From the NCBI GenBank assembly GCA_946811695.1, contig OX328123.1, forward strand, positions 119,086,015 to 119,150,014: a DNA stretch of 64,000 nt. Reading direction: 5' to 3'. A model generated the notes under the pieces. The model saw only the letters and a program-made list of their open reading frames with translations. It was not told the origin of the DNA and did no database searches. The first letter of the stretch is position 1. Every line of letters begins with the position of its first letter. The translations under genes and the position numbers were made by a program. The DNA comes from Gonocerus acuteangulatus. Its lineage: Eukaryota > Arthropoda > Insecta > Hemiptera > Coreidae. Of this stretch, positions 28,597 through 39,849 are shown one piece after another.

Positions 28597-28626
28597 GTAA
28601 AGAGTATAGAATTGAATTGAAATATT

Positions 28627-28660
28627 TTGCAGGATTTAAAAATTTCATTTCTAATAAATG
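28627..28660 (+). promoter_or_regulatory. Early-type promoter motif of the right TIR gene
   Basis: TTGCAGGATTTAAAAA followed by TTTCATTTCTAATAAATGG. Most of it lies outside the TIR, which begins at 28,640, so the left copy of the gene does not have it. Confidence 0.65.
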
Positions 28661-29311
28661 GAAGTATTAAAAAAGATCCAACGAGTTGGTCAATGTCAAA
28701 ATAATCCAATAAAGAAACTAACAGAATTGGAATGTGGTCAATCTTATTCAATTAAAGAATTTAAAGAAAGTATTACAAAATTTGGAAAACGTATAGTTGT
28801 TACGTTAAAAGATAAGGAAGATAAATTTCAAGTTTATCTACCAGATAGATTTAATGACAAATTAAATAAAAAAGATATTCAACAATTAAATTCACAAAAA
28901 CTATTATTCGTTTATGACGGTTTAAAAGAATTAAATGATGGGAAGAAAATTCATATTATTGACTTCCGAGAAAATAAAAATGAAAATAGATCTAAATCTA
29001 AGAAATCTGAAAGTGATATTGATGATTAAACGTGTATAACAAATGGAAATAATAATTAAATTAATTATATAATATTTTTACTTTTTGGGGGTGATCCCAA
29101 TTTTTGTATCGTTTTAAAGAAATATGTTAAAAATATGTATTTTTTTTTTATTTGTTAGGTTTTAAAGAAATATGTTAGAAAATGTATATTTTTTAAAAAA
29201 ATTAGATGTTTGAGATAAAAATGAAAAATCCTACAAAAATCGACGATCAGGTTTTTTCGGGGAAATAGGGAATTTTGAAGACTGCGCCAGAAACCCTATA
29301 TTACATCTACT
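28640..29311. repeat. Right terminal inverted repeat of the Polinton, 672 bp
   Basis: This is the exact inverted counterpart of 13,086-13,757, the same length and ending CTACT at 29,311. Confidence 0.95.
28658..29029 (+). CDS. TIR-borne conserved Polinton protein, right copy (123 aa)
   Basis: The product is the same as that of 13,368-13,739: an ITKFGKRIVV, VYLPDRF and LLFVYDG core with a lysine/serine/acidic tail. This copy follows PolB and its hairpin and carries the early-type motif directly upstream. It is therefore probably co-expressed with BRO and PolB, unlike the left copy. If the fold is nucleic-acid-binding, as I suspect but cannot show, early expression would suit a role in replication. 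Confidence 0.85.
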   Translation: MEVLKKIQRVGQCQNNPIKKLTELECGQSYSIKEFKESITKFGKRIVVTLKDKEDKFQVYLPDRFNDKLNKKDIQQLNSQKLLFVYDGLKELNDGKKIHIIDFRENKNENRSKSKKSESDIDD

Positions 29312-29317
29312 ATCTAC
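29312..29317. repeat. Right target site duplication of the Polinton (ATCTAC)
   Basis: Exact copy of 13,080-13,085 directly after the right terminus. Confidence 0.95.
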
Positions 29318-29481
29318 GTTATCATTAGAAACTTTTAGATGGAATTAATTTTTTTCCTTGCGAAGATTCTTATATATTAGAGCGATAACACATATTTATC
29401 TTGTTAGAGATTTACCTACTTACTGAATGGTGTTGTCAAACCCTTCTTCATAATCTTGCTCAAATCCACTCTATCGTCGGG

Positions 29482-29554
<73 letters not shown>

Positions 29555-29636
29555 AGCACATAAACTATTTTTAGCGGGGGGTTTCTTCTGGTCGAGATAA
29601 TCGAGCCATTCTGACTGCTTGTCTGAGTCAGTCTTC
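29318..29636. other. Flank with a 69-base T homopolymer
   Basis: No gene. A pure T-run spans 29,485-29,553 and may be the complement of a retroposon poly-A tail, though I see no retroposon body beside it. Confidence 0.6.
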
Positions 29637-29794
29637 TTTTAGCACTTTCCTCCGAAGGAAAGTAGCTATTGAGGTTGGACTCATGACGGAATTTTTGAAA
29701 AATGTCTTCAAATCTTTATCGATCCTACCTAGTAGACACCGAAAATGACCCCCGTTAAAATTTATATATATATATGCATATATATATATATATA

Positions 29795-29842
<48 letters not shown>

Positions 29843-30756
29843 TGTTAACACGATAGCGACCAGAGTTTTTGTTTTTTCGTCACGAAACTTGCTATATAGC
29901 ATTCAATTAGCAAACGATTGAACGAGTTCGTTAACCACCAAAGTCGGTCCACCGGAAGGGGGGGGGGTTTACCCCGAACCCAAAACACTAATTTGACTAT
30001 GTCAGCCGTAATATTTGTTATATTTCAACGAAACTTGGTATTCGTAGTGGTAATATAGACAGAAAAGTGAGATATAAAAATGAACTAAATCGGTTCATTA
30101 GAAGGGGGGTTTACTCCAGACCCACAATACCAATTCGCACTGCCAGCCGTGATTTTTGGTATATTTCGACGAAACTCGGTATTCGTAGTGGTAATCCACA
30201 GGTGAATATGTGTTGTAAAAATAAACTAAATCGGTTCATTAGGAGGGGGGGGGGGGTTTACTCCGGATCCAAATTCCTAATATACTCATACCGGTCGTAA
30301 TTTCTGCTGTATTGTAACGAAACGCGGTATACGTCGTGGGTAACTCATGAGAAAGAAGTGTTGCAAAAATGAGCTGAATCGGTCAATCGTAAAGCGGGGG
30401 TTTAATTTGTAATATATTTCAATAGAAAAGCCCGCCAAACGTAGGTTCACTAAGCCGCCGCAAGGAGCGCTTTCTACCACTAGAGTGACTGTATCCTGTT
30501 CCTGCGTTAGATCAAAATACGATAATATGAGTTTTTTTGTATTTATTACGTAGTGTAGTAGGTACCATGTGTAAACATAACTCTGGAAGCAAATTAATAA
30601 TTGATCAGTTACTCATTACAAATTTAAAAGAGAACTATTCATGTTTTTATTTAATTTATGTAGGATATTTTAAGCAAATTGTTCTGGAAAGCAGTCTACA
30701 CTACCCAAATTCTGAGGAAAGTGCTTAGTTATGCAGCTCCTGCGTGACGGACTTTT
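29637..30756 (+). mobile_element. F2 family non-autonomous element, full-length copy 1
   Basis: Starts TTTTAGCAC with a hairpin CTTTCCTCCGAAGGAAAG, then a TCATGACGG block, CCCGTTAAAATTT, a long (TA)n, TGTCTGTTAACACG, and three to four diverged repeats of about 140 bp carrying G-runs and AACTAAATCGGTTCATTAG. It ends GCAGCTCCTGCGTGACGGACTTTT. No coding sequence. The same ends and order are shared by the F1 family. The (TA)n core, end hairpins and T-rich target suggest Helentron-like non-autonomous elements, an inference. Confidence 0.7.
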
Positions 30757-31481
30757 CTTAATATATTGTTACTATAATAGGCTTGGCAAACTACTAATAG
30801 TTCAGGGGTCGTCCTGACTTTCTAGACAGTCGATATCGAGCCGAAATATCTTCCTAAGGATTCTTCTAATACAACTCCTTAAAGTAAATTAAAAAAAAAT
30901 CTGACTCTCAGGATACTGATGAAATGTTTACTAATGCCTTAAATTTAATTCGCTATTGAGAAAAATATGATGTTTTCCATTTACTATAATTTCCCAACCT
31001 ATATCGAGATACATAAGAATATATCCGAAAATCCATTATTTCACTTTTTCTCGCCAACGCTTATAAATATGGCATTGAAAATGGCTTCTTTAGATTTTCC
31101 ACGCCAATACTAACAAAACGTGCACCTGGAAGCCTAGTAACGCCAAAACGTTAGAAATACTATTTTTTGGGCTCAATCATTGCCCATAAAATAATGTTCA
31201 TATGGACGGATCTTGCTGGTTATCAAATTTTACCTTCAAAGAACACAAAGTCTTTTTACCAAATTTCATTAGGATCGGTTCATTTTTGACACATACGGCC
31301 GAGTACCACAATGAAATTTATATGAAAGCAACTTCAGAACATGTACTTTCAGGTAAAGCTATACGGGGAGGATAGTACCGTTTTTTTTTCTATATTGTTT
31401 TACTTTTCACAAAAACTGTGAGATTTTTTCTCAGTGAGAAAGCGGTCAACAAAAAGGTTTTTTATGATCATACCTATTAAT
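30757..31481. other. Spacer between inverted F2 copies
   Basis: No gene. A diverged element piece is visible at about 31,200-31,330 (GGACGGATCTTGCTGGTTA, then TTTACCAAATTTCATTAGG), related to the TE sequence that follows (TA)n in F1. Confidence 0.4.
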
Positions 31482-32221
31482 AAAGTCCGTCACGCAGGAG
31501 CTGCATAACTAAGCACTTTCCTCAGAATTTGGGTAGTGTAGACTGCTTTCCAGAACAATTTTCTTAAAATATCCTACATAAATAAAATAAAAACATGAAT
31601 AGTTCTCTTTTAAATTTGTAATGAGTAACTGATCAATTATTAATTCGCTTCCAAAGTTATGTTTACACATGGTACCTACTACACTACGTAATAAATACAA
31701 AAAACCTCATATTATCGTATTTTGATGTAACGCAGGAACAGGATACATTCCCTCTAGATACAAAGCGCTCCTTGCGGCGGCTTTGTGAACCTACGTCTGG
31801 TGGGCTTTTCTATTGTAATATATTACAAAGTAAACCCCCGCTTTCCGATTGACTGATTCAGCTCATTTTTACAACACTTCTTTCTGATGAGTTACCCACG
31901 ACGTATAACGCGTTTCGTTTCAATACAGCAGAAATTACGACCCGTATGAGTATATTAGGAATTTGGGTCCGGAGTAAACCCCCCTTCTAATGAACCGATT
32001 TAGTTTATTTTTACAACACATATTTACCTGTAGATTCGTTGAAATATAACAAATATTACGGCTGACATGGTCAAATTAGTGTTTTGGGTTCGGGGTAAAC
32101 CCCCCGTTCCGGTGGACCGACTTTGGTGGTTAACGAACTCGTTCAATCGTTTGCTAATTGAATGCTATATACCAAGTTTCGTGACGAAAAAACAAAAACT
32201 CTGGCTGCTATCGTGTTAACA

Positions 32222-32279
<58 letters not shown>

Positions 32280-32425
32280 TATATATATAGATATATATAA
32301 ATTTTAACGGGGGTCACTTTCGGTGTCTACTTGGTAGGATCGATAAAGATTTGAAGAAATTTTTCAAAAATTCCGTCATGAGTCCAACCTCAATAGCTAC
32401 TTTCCTTCGGAGGAAAGTGCTAAAA
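31482..32425 (-). mobile_element. F2 family element, copy 2 (inverted)
   Basis: Reads from AAAGTCCGTCACGCAGGAGC to the hairpin end TTTCCTTCGGAGGAAAGTGC and TAAAA at 32,425, the reverse of copy 1. It is shorter because one internal repeat unit is missing. With copy 1 it forms an inverted repeat of about 1 kb arms around a 725-bp spacer. Confidence 0.75.
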
Positions 32426-32646
32426 TGGAAAAACAATATTACAACAGTATCCTACAACTAATTACGTATAAAAAAATGTTAGTTCAAACGCGATTGAACA
32501 CCTTCGGTATTGGAGGTTTTTTCCCTCTCTTCGCCACTACGCGCCGTATACTAGGATAATGCTAATTAAAGTTTTTAAATTAGTACCTTCGCAATTCTGT
32601 GGATGTATATAATATCCTACAGCATAAAGACTCATTGTGACCACCG

Positions 32647-32773
32647 TTTTAGCACTTTTCTCCGAAGGAAAGTAGCTATTGAGGTTTCACTCATGACGGA
32701 ATTTTTGAAAAATTTCTTCAAATCTTTATCGATCCTACCTAGTAGACACCGGAAATGGCCCCCGTTAAAATTT

Positions 32774-32843
<70 letters not shown>

Positions 32844-33180
32844 CTGTTAACACGATAGCGGCCAGAGTTTTTGTTTTTTGGTCACGAAACTTGGTATATA
32901 GTATTCAATTAGCAAACGATTGAACGAGTTCGTTAACCATCAAAATCGGTCCACCGGAAGGGGGGTTTGCCCCGAACCCAAAACACTAATTTGACCATGC
33001 CAGCCGTAATATTTGTTATATTTCAACGAAACTTGGTATTCGTAGTGGAAATTCAGAGAGAAAAGTGAGATGTAAAAATGAACTAAATCGGTTCATTAGG
33101 GGGGGGGGGGGGTTTACTCCGGACCCAGAATACCAATTCGCCACTACCAGCCGTGATTTTTGGTATATTTCGCCGAAACT
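32647..33180 (+). mobile_element. F2 family element, copy 3, 3'-truncated
   Basis: Begins TTTTAGCACTTTTCTCCG and runs through (TA)n/(TG)n and two internal repeats, then stops mid-repeat after CGCCGAAACT at 33,180, where a different repeat (GCACTGGCGTC) begins. Confidence 0.7.
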
Positions 33181-33649
33181 GCACTGGCGTCATTTTTGAC
33201 TTTCATGTATTTATTTTATTTCTAGTTCCTAGAAATAATTTTTCGTCAATTATCAAATCTCTAACTGTACTCGTTTTGAGGGAATAAGGGTTGAAACCCC
33301 TAACTTCAAAGTCGTTTTTCTATGAAACTGTACTAGATATTTAAATGAAACCAACGAGAACTGAAGCTATTGATTAGGTGTACCTTGCGTATTTTTTTAA
33401 TAGTTTTCGGACCACTTATAAGATAAGAAAAAAAAATTGTGAAGATTTGAAGGGCGGTTTTCCCTAACTACCCCTCAAAGCACACCTACCCAAAAAATTA
33501 CGTACATTTTTTTTTTTAATATTTATTTATGAGTATCCTCATAAATAAATATAAAAAGAATTGTATTCAATGAAACATTCGATATTTCTTGCTATTGAAG
33601 TGCCGATAACGAACTTTGTATTTATGTCTTCGTCTGTTAGCTCTGTAGC
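33181..33649 (+). repeat. Duplicated segment X, locus A, left part
   Basis: Matches 50,286-50,664 and then 52,431-52,523. Here ATAAATATAAAAAG runs directly into AATTGTATTC, whereas at the other locus an F1 copy lies between these words. This is therefore the empty site of that F1 insertion. Confidence 0.8.
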
Positions 33650-33754
33650 TGCCCCATAATTGTTATTATTTTGAAAATTTATTTTTCTAATTTAGATGTT
33701 CAAGTTCATTAATCAGAAGAATCCACTTTTTTTGTGAGTGTGTTTGTCAGATTT

Positions 33755-36700
33755 AGGGTACTAAAATCCAAATAACAACGAAAATAGAACAGGCAAAGAT
33801 AGAAAATAGATAATCTGTATCCAGGAGGGCTCATTTAAAAGAATCCAGTACTGTCAGGCTTACCGGCTTTAACATTTTCAGAAAAGATTTTTTGGATGGT
33901 GTCATCGATTTGGAGGGGTGTGTATAATTACTTCTGATAACCTGCCATGCACACACATTCCACTAAGAACAAATTTACAAGCAGTTGCTATACAAATCTA
34001 CAAACCCTTTGAACTCACAATATGCTCAATATATTTACCTCCAGGCCAACCGTTCACTACTTCCCAGCTGAATGACCTCTATGCTCAGTTACCTCCTCCT
34101 GTACTCCTTATGGGAGACTATAATAGTCACAATAGTCTGTGGCATTCACCCACTACAGATAGAAGAGGGAAAATACTAGAAGCGTTTATTAATATCAATC
34201 AGTTATGCATCCTGAATGATGATTCGCCAACGCATCTCAATGCTCGAACAGGATTAGAGTCAATCATAGATCTCTCCATAGGCAGTCCTATTCTTGCACC
34301 TCGTTGCACTTGGCGTGCTCATGGAGACCTCTATGGCTCAGACCATTACCCCTTGGTAATTACCTTTGAAGAAACCGTACCTGAATCGTGTGGTTTATCC
34401 AAATGGAAAATAAAAGATGCTTCCTGGAGTAAATACCAAGACCTTGCCCAACTAAAACACATTGACACGGAAACTACTGATGTTGACCAAATTATTCAAT
34501 GTCTCAATTCTTCAATTTTACAGGCGGCTGAACAGTCAATACCAAAAATTAAAAACATTAGTAGGAGAACCTTAGTGCCCTGGTGGGATAAACAATGTGA
34601 AGAGGCAATCAAGAATAGAAAAAGAGCATTAAGAAAATTTCAAAGACATCCCTGCTCTGAGCATTTAAACATATATATGATCGCTAGGAGAGAAGCAAGA
34701 AAAACCATAAACATCGCGAAAAGGAAATCTTGGCGGGAGTATGTCAGTCAAATCAACTGCCATACTCCTGCAAGCGATATATGGCACATTGTAAAGAAAA
34801 TTATAGGCCGGAAAGGAACAAACACTATAAATCTACTTAAATCTGGACTATCAGTAATTACGAGACCTATAGGTATCGCGAATCTTCTTGCAGAACATTT
34901 TAAAAACATTTCATCTAACCCTAACTACTGCCCTGAATTCTTAGTAACGAAACATCTGGTAGAATCACAACCAATAGAAATAAATAGAGATCCTATTAAT
35001 CCACTAAATTTACCATTTACTTATTTAGAATTAACTCTAGCTCTGGAATCTCGCAAGGACACCTCTCCTGGTCCAGACAACATTACTATCTTAATGATAA
35101 AAATCTTTCAATAGATAATAAACAAATCCTCTTAAAGGTATTCAACAAAATTTTCGTCTCTTCGCATTTCCCTAACATTTGGTGAAAATCGGTGTGCATA
35201 CCTATACTTAAAAATGGCAAACCACAAGATGAAACTGCAAGTTATCGTATCATCTCCCTGACCTGTTCACTCTGTAAATTAATGTCAAGGATGATAATGA
35301 AAAGGCTACATTGGTACATGGAGAAAAATAATCTTTACACTAATTGGCAGAGTGGATTTAGGCCAGGACGCAGTACTAGAGATAATCTAGTAAGGTTAGA
35401 GACAGATATTAACTCTGCTTTTAATTCTAATGAAAAAGTTCTAGCCGTATTCATTGACATCAAAAATGCATTCGATTGTGTCTGGAGGAGGCTTATACTT
35501 GACAAACTCATTCAAATCGGAGTAAACGGTCATATACTTAATTTTATTCAAAGTTTTTTGACAAATAGAAATTTTTGTATTCGAAATGGTACTCAGCTCT
35601 CGGCAGAGACACTTCAAGAAAATGGGGTCCCACAGGGAAGTGTGATCAGTGCCTTTCTGTTTTCCATTGCAATAAATGATTTACTTAATCACATAGAAGA
35701 ACCTGTCAAGGCAATGCTGTACGCAGATGATATAGTCATTTATTGTAACGGAAAAGTAATCCAAAATGTGCACGAGAACATACAACTATCTCTAGACAGA
35801 ATTAATGACTGGTTAAAAAATCAAGGCTTCACCATTTCTAATACTAAAACTGAATGTATATATTTTGCTAAAAAGAAAGTAGAAAACCCAATCCCGTTAT
35901 TTGTAAAAGGAGCTCGTATAAAGTTTGTAGATAATACTAAATTTCTGGGACTTATTTTTGATCAAAATCTTAATTGGAAAAAGCATATAAAAACTCTGCG
36001 GACAAATTGCTTCAAGGCACTAAATATCCTCAAAATGTTGTCTTGCACTAAATGGGGAGGAGACAAGGTCAGCATGTTGATGTTATATCGCAGCCTGGTG
36101 TGAGCCAAGATGGATTATGGCTGCACGGCCTATGGTTCAGCTTCCCCCACAACTCTCAAAATGCTTGATAGCATTCATCATGCTGGCATCAGACTAGCAA
36201 CCAGAGCATTCCGATCCAGCCCTGCAAACAGTTTATGCGTTGATGCAGGAGAACTGCCTTTGGAACTTCGTAGAGAATTATTAACACTTAACTTCTACAT
36301 TACAATCATATCCTCCAAAAATCACCCCTTTAACGACTATATCCAGGATCTTGTAACCATGCCTAGACGAAGAGTACCAAGAAAGCCTTTCCCCATCAGG
36401 GTATCAGAATTATTGACTTAATTCAACATTATCCTACCGCCTATTATTCATAATGCTGTACCCTCCAGAGAACCATGGTCTCTACCCTTTCCCAATATCA
36501 ACCTTGCATTAACCAAATTCATGAAGAAAGATACAAACCAATATATTGATCAGCAAGAATTTCTTAAAATACGAAATGAATTACCACAAGCTAGTCATAT
36601 TTTCACTGACGGTTCTAAGGATATCGATGGAGTTGGTGCTGCTACACTCTCCAATGCCACAAAGAATGTGTTCACCCTCAGCAATATGTGTAGCATTTTC

Positions 36701-37387
36701 ACTGCCGAACTGTTGGCCATAACGAATGCCTTAAATATAAATACTAACAATAATTATCTTGTAATTTTTACGGATTCGTTGTCTGCACTTCTTGCTTTAA
36801 GGAATCCATTCTCAGATCATCCATTAATCACACTTACTCATGAAACCATAGCAGAACTTCACAGTAAAACAGTTCTTTTCGTATGGGTCCCCGGCCACTC
36901 TGGAATTAAAGAGAACGAGGAGGTCGATACCTTAGCGAAAAGAGCTGTAAATAAAGGAATCCCCTATCACAATGTTCCAAAGAATGATATCATTAATTAC
37001 CTCAAGCAAATAGTCTGGCAAAACTGGCAATATACATGGCAGATAATAGAGGACAATAAATTCAGAGAAATAAAATCGACAGTTAAAGCTTGGAAGACCC
37101 CACCCAGCATCAATAGAAAACATGAAGTTGCCTTAAGTCGATTGCGGATTTGGCATACAAGATTAACGCATTCATTCCTTTTTTCTAAAGAACCGCCCCC
37201 AATCTGTGAATCATGCAACGTTCAAGTAACAGTAAAACACTTACTTACAGAATGCCAAATATATCAATCAATTAGAGAAGAGCTAATGTTATCAGACGTC
37301 ATGGATGAAATCCTTGGAGATGATGCTGATAACGTTAGAAAGCTATTAAACTTTATAGACAAAACGGAACTAATTAATAAAATCTAA
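33755..37387 (+). pseudogene. Non-LTR retrotransposon ORF2 (endonuclease, reverse transcriptase, RNase H), broken
   Basis: The AP endonuclease begins near 33,755 in disturbed frames and continues at 33,918 with SIYLPPG, GDYNSHN and SDHYPL. The reverse transcriptase (from 35,192) has FIDIKNAFD, GVPQGSVISAF and MLYADDIVIY. RNase H (from 36,521) has FTDGSK, FTAELLAI, FTDSLSAL and WVPGHSGI, followed by a C-terminal CESC-x8-H-x4-C knuckle. The order fits a Jockey/I-group element. Breaks: frame changes before 33,918 and between 35,114 and 35,192, and in-frame stops at about 36,102 and 36,421. No ORF1 is present. The 3' UTR ends with TAATGACCCTAAGGTTGACA and a 63-nt poly-A. Confidence 0.88.
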
Positions 37388-37714
37388 AGCATACAATTGA
37401 ACAGATAGCGAATGGTGAGTGTGTTTGATGTTTGTGAGTAAGGCTGAATGGAACTGCGTTTGTGTATGTGCGTAGGTGTGTCCATGTGTGTATGTATACA
37501 TTTTGAGTATGTTTGTATCTATATTTGCCAATGAAAATGACATTGCAAGTAATCTCAGTAAGCAAAATAAACCAGAATCAATAATAAATAATTAAATAAA
37601 ATTCAAAAGCTGATCTAACCATTTAATAAATTCAAAAGTAATAAGAAAATATTTCACCACAAAATATAATAAAACATTCACTCGATGGCGTTAATGACCC
37701 TAAGGTTGACACGC

Positions 37715-37717
<3 letters not shown>

Positions 37718-37780
<63 letters not shown>
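37718..37780 (+). repeat. Poly-A tail of the LINE (A63)
   Basis: An uninterrupted run of 63 A follows the LINE 3' UTR. Its purity suggests a fairly recent insertion despite the broken ORF. Confidence 0.85.
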
Positions 37781-37782
<2 letters not shown>

Positions 37783-38097
37783 TAGAAAATAGAATTTTGC
37801 CTCGGATATTTTCCTGCTAAAATCCTTGCCTACAAGTTATTCATTATTCTAAATTAATTCTGCAACTCTTCTTTGTTTCTATTGCTCCCCAGCGCTAGAT
37901 AGATAGAATCGCGATGAAAATTTGCATCCAGGGTCTACAGCATGTGACCTAATTACCATCCCGTAGTTATTTACGTACAACAGCGTCAAAGCAGAGGGGA
38001 TTTTTATGAAAAAAACAACAGTTAGATAACAACTTCTTGAAACTATTTCACAGTGGTCTGTATCTCAAATTTCGGTAGAAAAATATCCTATAAAATG

Positions 38098-38213
38098 AAT
38101 CAAAATAATTTGTACCGTTTGCTATTTAATATTAAAACATATTTTTGAACTTAGAAACTATGGAAGGAACACAAGAAGTATAATGAAACTGACCACACAT
38201 CAGCTGCATACAT
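38098..38213 (+). repeat. Duplicated segment X, locus A, right part
   Basis: Matches 52,524-52,640, from AATCAAAATAATTTGTACCG to CAGCTGCATACATG. Confidence 0.8.
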
Positions 38214-38214
38214 G

Positions 38215-38232
38215 GAAATGGCCCCCGTTAAA

Positions 38233-38299
<67 letters not shown>

Positions 38300-39204
38300 A
38301 GTGTGTGTGTGTCTGTTAACACGATAGCGGCCAGAGTTTTTGTTTTTTCGTCACGAAACTTGGTATATAGTATTCAATTAGCAAACGATTGAACGAGTTC
38401 GTTAACCATCAAAATCGGTCCACCGGAAGGGGGGTTTACCCCGAACCAAAAACACTAATTTGACCATGCCAGCCGTAATATTTGTTCTATTTCAACGAAA
38501 CTTGGTATTCGTAGTGGAAATTCAGAGAGAAAAGTGAGATGTAAAAATGAACTAAATCGGTTCATTAGGAGGGGGGGGGGGTTACTCCGGACCCAGAATA
38601 CCAATTCGCCACTACCAGCCGTGATTTTTGGTATATTTCGCCGAAACTCGTTATTCGTAGTGTTAAATATGTGTTGTAAAAATAAACTAAATCGGTTCAT
38701 TAGGAGGGGGGGTTTACTCCGTACCCAAATTAGTAATATACTCATACCGGTCGTAATTTCTGCTGTATTGTAACGAAACGCGGTATATGTCGTGGGTAAC
38801 TCATGAGAAAGAAGAGTTGTAAAAATGAGCTGAATCGTTTAATCGGAAAGGGGGGTTTACTTTGTAATATATTTCAATAGAAAAGCCCGCCAGACGTAGG
38901 TTCACAAAGCCGCCGGAAGGAGCGCTTTCTACCACTAGAGGGACTGTATCCTGTTCCTGCGTTCGATCAAAATACGAAAATATGAGGTATTTATTACGTA
39001 GTGTAGTAGGTACAATGTGTAAACATAACTCTGGAAGCAAATTAAGAATTGATCAGTTACTCATAACAAAATTAAAACAGAATTATTCATGTTTTTATTT
39101 TATTTATGTAGGATATTTTAAGCTAATTGTTCTGGAAAGCAGTCTACACTACCCAAATTCTGAGTAAAGTGCTTAGTTATGCAGCTCCTGCGTGACGGAC
39201 TTTT
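38215..39204 (+). mobile_element. F2 family element, copy 4, 5'-truncated
   Basis: Starts at GGCCCCCGTTAAAATTT just before a (TA)n tract and has the full set of G-run internal repeats and the 3' end CTCCTGCGTGACGGACTTTT. Confidence 0.75.
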
Positions 39205-39334
39205 ATTATGTCCTACACTGTGAGATTATTTCCAGTTACGATTCGTCCGAGGCACCTAGCTGTAGTCCCAGAGGATGTGCTCATTACATCTCCTTTCTTA
39301 GAAACTCTATCTTTAGTGGGTCATTATGTGTTTC

Positions 39335-39585
39335 TTGTGGGCGAGGTACTCAGTGGTTGAGCACTGTAAAATAAAAATAAAAATAATAGTATGATGGTGG
39401 ACCTGAGTTTAAATCCCGAGCGCACTAAAGATTTTTATCTTCTTCATGTGTTGATTGGGACCTTCAATAGGGGAAAAAGGCGACCGGAGCATAGTGCTAA
39501 CCACACTATCTCCCTAGTGTGTATTATGGTAAAGAATCAGATACCTCTATGGTATCGGCCCCTCTGGGCCCTTGTAACGTGTTAC

Positions 39586-39630
<45 letters not shown>
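39335..39630 (+). repeat. tRNA-derived SINE (family B), plus copy
   Basis: Head with GTACTCAGTGGTTGAGCAC (box A region) and GAGTTTAAATCCCGAGCGC (box B region). The body contains GCGACCGGAGCATAGTGCTA and CAGATACCTCT, then CCCTCTGGGCCCTTGT. The head is interrupted by an AAAATAAAAATAAAAATAA insertion. It ends in T43 at 39,588-39,630. The other copy lies at 61,022-61,362 on the minus strand. Confidence 0.75.
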
Positions 39631-39634
<4 letters not shown>

Positions 39635-39793
39635 GTATTTCTTGATGGAAATATTACAATGCTATTTTATTACAGCTGCGTTCTGTACATTCATTGAACG
39701 CCCGGATTATATTTATTGTTCATTTTTCGTCAGCTTGGCGCGCCAACAGTTTAAACATTTGCTTAGAATTGGTTGCCTAAGTTATATATATAT

Positions 39794-39849
<56 letters not shown>

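Larger units (their letters stand above)
13086..29311. mobile_element. Complete Maverick/Polinton (adintovirus-like) element
   Basis: This 16.2-kb element has 672-bp terminal inverted repeats beginning AGTAG, a 6-bp target duplication, and the Polinton hallmark set: protein-primed type PolB, DDE integrase, packaging ATPase, adenain-like protease, and major and minor capsid proteins. All large genes are open and intron-free. It is markedly AT-rich compared with the G/C-containing LTR element at 44-50 kb. Known members of this group are thought able to make virions; the complete morphogenesis set here is consistent with an integrated virus, but virion formation is inference. Confidence 0.97.
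33650..38097 (+). mobile_element. 4.4-kb insertion carrying a 5'-truncated non-LTR retrotransposon
   Basis: At the homologous locus (52,523/52,524) CTGTAGCTG is followed directly by AATCAAAATAATTTG; here this interval separates them. It contains a short F1-like stretch (to about 33,730), the LINE (about 33,755-37,717), its A63 tail at 37,718-37,780, and about 300 bp of sequence without features. Confidence 0.7.
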
